From the NCBI GenBank assembly GCA_963823675.1, contig CAWGMT010000010.1:310001-374000 (forward strand): 64,000 nucleotides of DNA, given 5' to 3'. Of this stretch, positions 56,041-64,000 are shown in pieces. The stretch is from CAWGMT01 sp963823675 (GTDB lineage: Bacteria; Planctomycetota; Planctomycetia; Isosphaerales; Isosphaeraceae). Position 1 is the first letter of the stretch, and each line of letters begins with the position of its first letter. The position numbers were made by a program, and so were the translations under genes. The notes under the pieces are model-generated. The model was not told the origin of the DNA, searched no databases, and was given only the letters and a program-made list of their open reading frames with translations.

Positions 56041-56291
56041 TCACCGATCTCCGTTTCTTCGTCGTCTTCGGACATGGGAACGGCTGACTTCGGGGCTTGC
56101 TTCCGATGCAAGTCACGCTGTTTGATGTCCGCGATGACCGCGCGGACCTTGTCGCCAACAACGGGGTCGTTGCAATCGCCGGCGGCGAGCCAGCCCGTAG
56201 CGCGATCCTCGAGCACGTCGAGGCCTGCGTCCAATGCCGCCCGCGCCTGGAGCAAGTTCGCACCAAGCATGCGATCCTGGGCCGCGTCCAT
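56037..56291 (-). CDS. small hypothetical protein upstream of the integrase stub
   Basis: The product has 84 residues and no known domain. It is mainly helical: AAQDRMLGANLLQARAALDA, GLDVLEDRATGWLAAGDCND, KVRAVIADIKQRDLHRKQ, then an acidic tail SEDDEETEIGE. The stop overlaps the integrase ATG, so it belonged to the same mobile-element operon. The frame may once have started further upstream (GWRLVGTTVAFGVG reads through a stop), so the present start at 56291 is uncertain. Confidence 0.5.
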   Translation of the reverse strand: MDAAQDRMLGANLLQARAALDAGLDVLEDRATGWLAAGDCNDPVVGDKVRAVIADIKQRDLHRKQAPKSAVPMSEDDEETEIGE

Positions 56292-56907
56292 CTCGCGGGA
56301 AAAAGCGATCCGTCAACCGACCCCGAACGCGACCGTGGTACCGACCAGCCTCCAGCCGATCGAGCGGCGGAACCCGTGCCATGTCGTGTCTGGGTTCGAT
56401 CGGACGGCAGGGTCGGCCCGATCTATCACTCACCAGCGCAGTGTGAACTGCCCCCGCAACCCATCGAATTTTCTTCCGCCATCAAGCCAAAGACTTACGG
56501 CGAATCGCGCGCTGCGCGATTTGACAGCTTGACAGAGCGCGGGTAGAGTAGGTGTATAGGTGTAATTAGGCGCGCAACTAGCTCCTGGCTGCCCAGACAC
56601 CCGGCGCCGCAACGTAGCAATTCTCCGGTGCTGGAACGTGGGACATCACGATCGATTCCGGGACGCCCCGAGGCGATTCGATCGCCCGATTCGCGGGGCT
56701 CGGGGACGCGCGGAATCGGCTGAATTTGACGACACAAGAGCCAATAGATCAACAACTTCCGACGAGCGCCCGGTGCGCCGCCGATTTCCCAGGCAATTTG
56801 TCGCCGTACATCGCGAGATGGGACTGGGGCCCTTCGAAAAAGTCCCAACCAGTCCCATTTTTTCCCATTTTCGGCTCAGGGAGTTCTTGACCAACACAGT
56901 CCGTTCC
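56292..56907. other. intergenic region
   Basis: No gene is supported. It holds the short hairpin at 56820-56856 and otherwise unrecognised sequence, probably old mobile-element debris. Confidence 0.4.
56820..56856. repeat. hairpin GGGACTGG ... CCAGTCCC
   Basis: Eight-base arms at 56820-56827 and 56849-56856 flank GGCCCTTCGAAAAAGTCCCA, and an A/T-rich CATTTTTTCCCATTTTCGG follows. It could act as a terminator or be a dispersed planctomycete repeat. Confidence 0.5.
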
Positions 56908-58877
56908 TCAGCCGTGTCCAACCAGCCGGCGAAGCAGCGATCGGAGCGGCCCGCGCCGTCGGCGCCGAGGTGAACCATCGCCGTCACGCACCGTCCGGGC
57001 TTCGGGAAGCCGGCGGGGCGTCTTTGTCCTGAGGGAGGTGATCAGGTCCGAAAAGAGTGGTCCGGAGGTCAAGCCCAGGCCGAGAACGAAGCCGCAGGCC
57101 GCCTTGAGGTAGCCGGAGAATTCGCGCCGGTCCGCTGGAATCGACACCTGGGCGGTTCGCTCGACCGAAGGATCGTCCGCCACGGCAAACGATCCCGGCC
57201 GCGACTCCGCCGTTGACGCCGGTTCGACGGGCGTGGGCAAAGCTGCCAGAAGACCCGCCAGACCCGCGCGATCGCCGGACGACCGGGAACTGACTTTCAT
57301 GGGAAAGCCGCCCGCACCCAGAACGACGGTCACATGACGCTCGCCGGACTGGGCCTGGGAGGGATCGTCCTCAAGCTGCACAACGGCCCAGCGGCCCCGG
57401 CTGATCGAGTTGACGGAATGCTCGGGATCGTTTTCGCGATCGAGATTGGGGATCTCCTGCAATAATGCTCGTTCGTGGCGGTCGACGGGCGGAGTCGGGT
57501 CCGTGTCGGATGCCGCCAGAACCGGGCCCAGCGGTCCGGAGCTGCGCGAGACCGGCGGGCCCGTCGCCAGCCGGATATAATAGCCGTCATCCTGGGAGCC
57601 CGTGATGATCGGGGTGCCCGCTGGTGGGCCCTCGGTCGTTTGATCGCTGATGGCCACGTCTGAGCTTGCATCGTCATTTGCAACCGAGTTCGCCGATAGC
57701 GACGACGCGACGGACTGACCGGCGGAAGCTAGTGCAAATGTGCCAATCCAGCCGGATTCCGCCGTGCTTTCCGCGGATGCTTCGGCACTCACCTGATCCT
57801 GACGCTGGACATCCAGCAGGAAGGGAACGTTCGACTGGAACGTGGAAGGAGCAAGGGAGCCGGCGCCTGTCTGTGCACCCGGCACGCTTGCCACTCGCAC
57901 GACAAGCTGCCCGCCGGCCGGTGCGTTCTGCATTGCGACCGTCAGATCGTCGGCCGTCGCGCTCGCCGTAGCCGGGTCGGGATCAATTTCCGCCAGGGTA
58001 CGTCCGGATGGATCGATCAACGAGATTTTCCCCAGCGCCATGCTTTCGCCGTTCGGCAGACCCAGCGGCGGGCGCAGCACCAACCGCACCGACTGAGTCA
58101 ATGCGTCTATGGGGATTTGAACCGTGACAAAGCCTTCAGCCGGGCTAATGCTCCCCTCGACCTCCATCCGCGGCTCGGAGGGCAAGCTGACCACAGCCGA
58201 GCTGGAGGAACCGCTGGAATCAGATCCGCCCATTGTGCCGAGAGCATTCGGGTCGATAGGCCCCGTTTCGCCCGCAACGGGCATCCGTCCGTCCATCCCG
58301 AACACCGCAGGCGGCATTTCGCCGTCAGCTCGCAGTGAGGAGAGATTACCCAGATTCACGGTACGCCGGAGATCCCCAGAACTACCGGGTTGCGATCCAA
58401 AGGCTTCGCTGGTTGCACCGCCCATGGGCAGGTCCATGCTCGCATCCGGTGCCAGGATCGCAACGCGGAAGCGAGCAGCCCCCACGGCCGGCCCAAGTCC
58501 GTTGACCGAGTCAGGAAGCGCTGGCGCGCTTCCCGTATTCAGAGCAACGACCGGTCCGGTTCCGTTTACTGTGTCAGCAAGCGGCTGAACGCTTGCCGTA
58601 CTCGGGTTGCCCGCCATCGCCGCCCCGGGAAGCACGGCGACTGGCATAATCAGGGCGGCGCACCCGACGGCGGTCCCATGAAAGCAAACCGAGGATCCGG
58701 CTCGAAGTTTCCCGAGAGCAAAATGCGCGATTCGAGCGATTCCATTTCCGGATGGGAACGGAGGACCGACGCCCGGCGGATCGTCTCCTTCCGCAGGCGC
58801 TTTCGCGTCTCGTTCCCGTTACGAATTGGATCGCTCCCTGACTCCATCACGATCACGCTCCAGCCGATTCCCCGCAT
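56908..58877 (-). CDS. LEPR-XLL-like surface protein with C-terminal membrane helix (one frameshift)
   Basis: About 656 residues. The N-terminal part (58877-58650) has a basic region (RKRLRKETIRRASVLR) and the LEPR-XLL-like signature MESLESRILLSG, then FEPDPRFAFMGPPSGA. Restoring one G near 58655 joins this to ALIMPVAVLPGAAM and the long second frame. The body is Ser/Thr/Pro/Gly-rich with a beta-sandwich-like region (VTVQIPIDALTQSVRLVLRP, QLVVRVASVPGAQ). Near the end lies one membrane helix (LKAACGFVLGLGLTSGPLF) and a very basic cytoplasmic tail (RRRRRGPLRSLLRR). It is probably anchored with the large domain outside. No enzyme motif is seen. ATG 58847 is an alternative start. Confidence 0.8.
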
Positions 58878-59455
58878 CTTCTCCGGAAATCCAGCAGCGC
58901 CCGAGTGGGCACTGCCTCCGACCCGAGGCGTCTAATTGCACTTAGGTGGTATGTCGAAGAAAGGCCGCGACACCCGACAATCTTTCCACTCTACTCGAAG
59001 TGGATGCAATCTTGCAAGCTTAGTGTCACCAGAACAACTCCAACTCGCCCTGGTTTCGCAATCCTAGCACGATGTGTGCCGAAATTCACCGAATCAAACT
59101 AAGAAGAGCGTCCAAACTGCGTAGATAATACCAGTTGGCGCAGTGGAACTTACAGTTGAGATCGGCTGGCAAAGGCATTTCCTGAAGCCCGGCCGGTGCA
59201 TCGGCCGTCGAGTCAGGCGACATCGGGCAATGGAACCACGTCGAAGAATACCGGCCGAAAGGCCGGAGCCAGCGTGCCGGCTACCCCGTCCCCAAACGAT
59301 ACGGTCGATCGCTCGATTCGGGACCACGGTTGGTACTAGGAGAATTCTGGGGCCAGGGCCTTGGCCGGCGCCCTGGAGAGTCGCTCGGGGCCGGTCACCT
59401 TGCGTATCATGAACAATCAACCGGGCGAAGTATTTTCTGTCGAGGAGGCCGAACC
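58878..59455. other. intergenic region between divergent genes
   Basis: No gene is supported in these 578 bases. It must hold the promoters of the LEPR-XLL-like gene and the macroglobulin gene; none is clear by eye. Confidence 0.4.
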
Positions 59456-62400
59456 GTGAAGCGACCATGCGCAGCAATGATCCGCCTCGGAGGCTTCTGG
59501 GCCCCGTTCGTTTTGGCTTCGATCTACGGACCATCCGGATATGGGCAGCAGTTGCCGGCCGGCCCGAGCCCGTTTGAGGGAGCGAACGAGCGATTCGCTC
59601 GCATCTTGCCTGCGCAGTCGGTCTCCGCGCTCGCGGCCAGCCTTCCCGCGGCCAAGGGCGCCATCGAACAACCCGCTCCCGTCTTGCCGGCCCAGTTGGT
59701 ATCCGCGCTCCAGGCGGGCCGGTTCGCAGCAGCCCGTACCGCGATTGCGGCTTTGCGAGAAAAAGCCAAGACCGCTGATGAGCAGTCGTACTTCGCCTAC
59801 CTCCAGGGCAGTTTCGGAGCGCCTCGGAGGACAACCCGATCTTGCCAGGAAAACGCTGAGCCTTGCGATCGAGGCCGGTCCGAATGGTCGATGGGCCCCC
59901 AAAATGCGGCTCGAGCTGGCAGGAATCGAGCTGGCCACGGGCAATCTCGCCGTGGCCGAAGAACTCGCTCGGTCGGAGGTAGTCCGCCTCCTGGCGGGTG
60001 CGCGCAAGGACCGGCTTGCCGCCGTTTATCAGGCGTTCGCCCGCCGCCTTTTCGAGCCTGCGGACCCGCTGGTTCCATCTGACCCTAATGCCGCGTACGA
60101 CCTCCTGGTACAGGCTCGCGACCTGGCCGTTGGCGAGAGCTTGAAAGGCCAGCTCCTCCTTTTCATGGGCCAGCTCAGCCTGGCCGCGCAGAACCCGGCC
60201 CGCGCCGTGGATAACTACCAAACTTATCTCAAGCAACAGCCTGACGGCCCCGACCGGTATCGCGCGCGATTCCAGCTCGGCGAGGCCCAGCGTCAGACTA
60301 ACCAGCTCATGCCCGCCCGCTTGACGTGGAGCGATCTGGCGCGGGACATCGAGCATTTAAAGCCGGGTGAAATCTCGCGCGAGATCTCGGCGATCCGTGC
60401 CCAGGCGCTCTTCGAGATCGGCTCGACATTTGGCATTCCGAACCCGCCCGACGACAACAGCTTGAGCCTGGGAGTCGCCGCGGTTGCGCGGTTCCTGGCT
60501 GCTTTCCCCGAGCACCCCAAGGCGGTCACAGCGGCTTATTCGCTGGGAGCCTCGTATCTGGCCCGCGGCAAGAGCGCACTGGCGCTCGACGCATTCACGC
60601 GGTTCCTCAAGTTTGAGGGATTCAAGGTCGAGTCCGACGCTGCCCGCCACGACTGGGCCCTGCTCTCGATGGCCGCCTCGTTCCAGGCCGCCCAGATTCT
60701 TCAGGGCCAGGCCAAGTACGACGAGGCGATTGCCGCCTGGAAGGGCTATCTGGCGAAGTTTCCCAACGGACCGCAAAGCGCGGATGCCCAGCGGGCGATT
60801 CTGGATACCGACCTCCTGATCGCCACCGAGCATCTCGCCCGGCGCCGATTCGCCGAAGCTCGTTCCGCCTGGAGCGAGTTCGTGGCTGAGAACCCGCTCG
60901 ACGGACGGGTGCCCGCGGGTGTTCTTCGCGATCGGTGAGAGCTTCGCGACCGAGAAGAAATTTGACCAGGCCATCACTGCATGGGAGTCGCTCACGAGCA
61001 AGTTCCCCGGCACCGAGCCCGCCGCTCACGGCCAGTTCGCGACCGCCGCCTTGCACGAAACCGAGAAGGGAGAGCTCGCCAAAGCCATCGAGCTTTTCAA
61101 GAAGATCACGGTCGAGCCCTGGCGATCGCAGGCCATGCAGCGTGTCGCGGTGATGGAATCGAAGGTGCTCGTCGTCCGGACGCCGCGCACCTTCCGCTCG
61201 GGCGAAACGGCTCATCTTGAAATCACCACGCGGAACATCGAGTCGCTCAAGTTGACGGCGTACAAGCTCAACGCCGAATCCTATTTCCGCAAGAAGCACG
61301 CGATCGAGAACGTCGAATCGCTCGACATCGGGCTGGTCGCGGCCGACGCCTCGTGGACGGCCACGGTCCCCGGCTACGCGCGGTACAAGCCGGTTGAAAG
61401 CCATTATGAGCTCAAGCCGCTCGAGCTGCCCGGCGTCTATGTCGTGAAGGTCACCGACGAGAAGACCTTGCAAGCCACGACGCTGGTGATCGGCAGCGAC
61501 TTGGACGCGATCGTCAAGACATCGCGGGAGCAGGTGCTGGTTTTCGCCCAGGACATGAAAACGGGCAAGGCCCGCCCTGGCGCACGGGTCCTCGTGTCGC
61601 TGGCCGACCAGATCATCCTCGAGGAAAAGACCGGTCCCGACGGCGTCTTGCTCAAGAACTGGGAAAAACCCGCGCAGCCCAATGGCCGCATGAGCTACCT
61701 GATCGTCGACGGGCCGCACGTGGCCGGCTCGGCCCTGGGTGTTCCCGAGAAGGTCGCTTCAGGGCTGACGCCGCGCGCCTACATTTACACCGACCGCCCC
61801 GCGTACCGGCCGGGACAGAAGGTCGCCATCCGCTGCGTCGTCCGCGAGGTCCAGGAGGGCCAGTACAGCCACGTCCCCGGGTCGATTTACCGCGTCGAGG
61901 TCGCCGATGCCCGCGGCCGGCTGATCGTCTCGCGTCCGGTCGCTCTTTCGGAGTTCGGCACGTTTCACGAATCGATCCCGCTCGATCGTGGCGCGCCGGT
62001 CGGCACGTATCGCGTTCACGTCTTTCAGCCGGGCAAGAGCAGCTTCGCCGGCAGTTTCGAGGTGCAGTCGTATCAGCTCGAGCCCATCGACCTTGCCTTC
62101 GACCTCAAGAAGACGGTCTATTACCGCGGCGAGACTGTCGCGGGCGACGTGGTGGTGCGCTATCAGTATGGCACGCCGGTCTCGTCGCGCCCGATCGAGA
62201 TCGCGCTGCCCGACGGCCGGGTCCTGCACGGCACGACCGATGGTGCCGGCAAATACCACGTCGAATTCCCCACCGAGGGCTTCGCTGAAGAGCAATCGCT
62301 GCGGCTGGCGGCCCGGCTGCCCCAGGATAACGTGGCCACGACGGCGACGGTCGCCCTCGCCGTGCGCGGGTTCCGCATCAGCCTGAGAACCGCCCGCGAT

Positions 62401-64000
62401 GTCTACCTGGACGGCGAATCCTTTCCGCTCGAAGTCGTCACGACCGACGCCCAGGGGGAGCCCGCCGGTCAGGTGCTCTCCGCCACGGTTGTCAAGCAAA
62501 TTCTGGCGGCCGGCCAGGTCACCGAGCGTGACGTCGAGCGGAAGACGCTGGAGACCGACTCCAAGTCGGGTCGCGGAACGTTGACGTTTCGGATCGACGA
62601 TCCCCAGGGAGGCCGCTACGTGCTGCGCGTCGCGGGCACCGACCGGTTCGGCAATCCGATCGTCGCGGATCGCGCGCTTCCGTCTCGGGCAAGGACGACC
62701 CCACCAAGCTGAGGCTCCTGGCCGACCGCCAGCGCTACAAGGTCGGCGAGGAGGCCGCGGTCAGGCTTCATAGCCGCGAACGGGCCGGGACGGCTCTCCT
62801 GACCTGGGAAGCCGACCGGATCCTGACCTACAAGATCGTCGCGCTTCACGAAGGCGACAACGCGGTTGCATGGTCGATCGAGGGAAGCCAGTTCCCGAAT
62901 TTCACGCTGACCGCGACGCGGATGTGGAAGAGCGAGCTCGATGCCGCCAAGCTCGACGTCGAGGTCGAGCGCGACTTGCGCGTCACGATCGCCCCGACAA
63001 GGCCGGTCGTCGGCCCGGCGAACCGATCGAGCTCGAGGTCACGACGGTCGACCAACTCGGCCGGCCGGTCGCGGCCGAGCTGTCGATCGCGATGGTGGAC
63101 CAATCGCTCTTGCGGCTCTTTCACGATTCCCTGCCGGAGATCGGCCCGTTCTTCTACAACCAGACGCGGACGGGCGCATTTGCAACCGAGGCGACCAACA
63201 CGTTCCGCTACCAGCCGCAGACGGCCCCGGTCGTTCTCGCGGTCGTGGAAGAAGCCGAGCGCCTGGCCGCGGTCGACGCCAACTGCGGCCGATCGGGGGA
63301 GGGTCATGCAGGAAGCTCAGAATCAAGTAGCGGCCCAGACTGCTCCCGCTCCTGCAAGATTCGCCGAAGGCGCGCCGGCTGCCGCCCCGTTGCCGCCCAT
63401 GGCCAGGATGAGCGGCCAATCGAAGGGCGGTCCACCTCACGAGCTCGAAGACGCGAAGCGGGAAGAATCCGGCGTCGAGGCGCCGGAGCTCAAATTAGGA
63501 GAGGGCATGGTCGAATCGGGCAAAACGGCGTATAGCTTGGGACTCTCGTTCCAGTCTCAGCGCGCAGGCGGTCGCGGTCAACTCCAACTGGCGAAGGCCG
63601 CACGTACGGAATCCCGCGAGCGCTTCGTCGAGACCGCCTACTGGAACCCCCACGTCGTGACCGACAAAGCCGGCAAGGCGCGGCTCACGTTCAAGGCCCC
63701 GGCCGCGTTGTCGGAATACCGGCTCACCGCGCGGGGCATCACCAGCTCGGACAGCCTGGCCGGGCAGACGATTGCGTCGGTGACTGTTCGCAAGAGCTTC
63801 TTTGTCGATCTCAAGGTGCCCGCGGCGCTCAATCAGGGCGACAAGCCGCGTTTCGTCGGAGAGGTCCATCATTCCGGCGTGCGCGGCAAGCTCGCAATCC
63901 GGCTGGCGATTTACACGGGCGGCCGCGACGAGGTTTATCCCAGGACGCTCGAGCTGACCCAGGACGGCGTCGATCAAGTGATCTTCGACGCCTACGAAGT
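59456..64000 (+). CDS. alpha-2-macroglobulin family protein with N-terminal TPR region (partial, several frameshifts)
   Basis: The GTG at 59456 follows AGGAGG. A signal-like N-terminus (MIRLGGFWAPFVLASIYG) is followed by about 550 residues of TPR/tol-pal-like helices (AVDNYQTYLKQQPDGPDRYR, DEAIAAWKGYLAKFPNGPQS). From 61150 macroglobulin (MG) domains follow, with AYIYTDRPAYRPGQKVAIRC in MG2 and a bait-like region (MQEAQNQVAAQTAPAPARFA). From 63620 the A2M domain begins: RFVETAYWNPHVVTDKAGKA, LTFKAPAALSEYRLTARG. The thioester region would lie beyond the window. The frame shifts near 59815, 60920, 62690, 63000 and 63290, each by one base. Bacterial A2M proteins trap proteases in the periplasm. 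Confidence 0.85.

Noticed and set aside
56495..56987. Two minus-strand open frames between the integrase stub and the LEPR-XLL-like gene
   Set aside because: No motif or ribosome site; one reads through the repeat hairpin at 56820, so it is not likely to be coding.

Overview
The window looks like a chromosomal stretch from a planctomycete, most likely of the Isosphaeraceae type. The evidence is high G+C, extracytoplasmic-function (ECF) sigma factors set beside membrane Ser/Thr kinases with WD40 or TPR tails, three proteins with a LEPR-XLL-like N-terminal signature, a PEP-CTERM protein, and many accessory toxin-antitoxin pairs. This assignment is inference; no rRNA or complete tRNA gene is visible.

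Layout. 1-1.4 kb: tail of a TPR kinase and a two-gene unknown module (second gene DUF7689-like) beside a possible tRNA 3' fragment. 1.5-7.5 kb (minus): lepA, two giant signal peptidases and lptB. 8.3-14.8 kb (minus): sensor histidine kinase, NtrC-type regulator, ECF sigma factor and TPR Ser/Thr kinase in one line, a possible signalling cascade. 15-19 kb: split transketolase pair, a tiny Cys/Tyr-rich secreted protein and a Cys/Met PLP enzyme. 19-24 kb: DUF4160/DUF2442 pair, ECF sigma factor and a kinase with 14 WD40 repeats. 24-26.7 kb: toxin-antitoxin remnants, including a HicB-like gene carrying an in-frame MITE. 27-37 kb: a giant beta-helix/Ig/MBG/sedolisin surface protein, truncated sedolisin copies, an Rpn-like pseudogene, HigBA and a Uma2 nuclease. 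37.6-46.2 kb: rhomboid, CPBP protease, PEP-CTERM protein, DedA, CARDB protein, a hydrolase-like protein and a zinc-ribbon protein. 46.2-51.6 kb: HicAB, then an ECF sigma factor read in frame with a kinase. 51.6-56.3 kb: mobile debris (three copies of a ~250-bp repeat, an IS3 remnant, an integrase stub) with a PIN module and DUF4058. 56.9-64 kb: a LEPR-XLL-like membrane protein and a TPR/alpha-2-macroglobulin protein that runs off the window.

A key caveat: at least twenty genes or gene parts are broken by single-base gains or losses while both sides stay well conserved. Most look like sequencing or assembly indels, so these genes are given full-length spans with the break noted. A few cases with several stops (the Rpn-like gene, the IS3 remnant) look like true decay.
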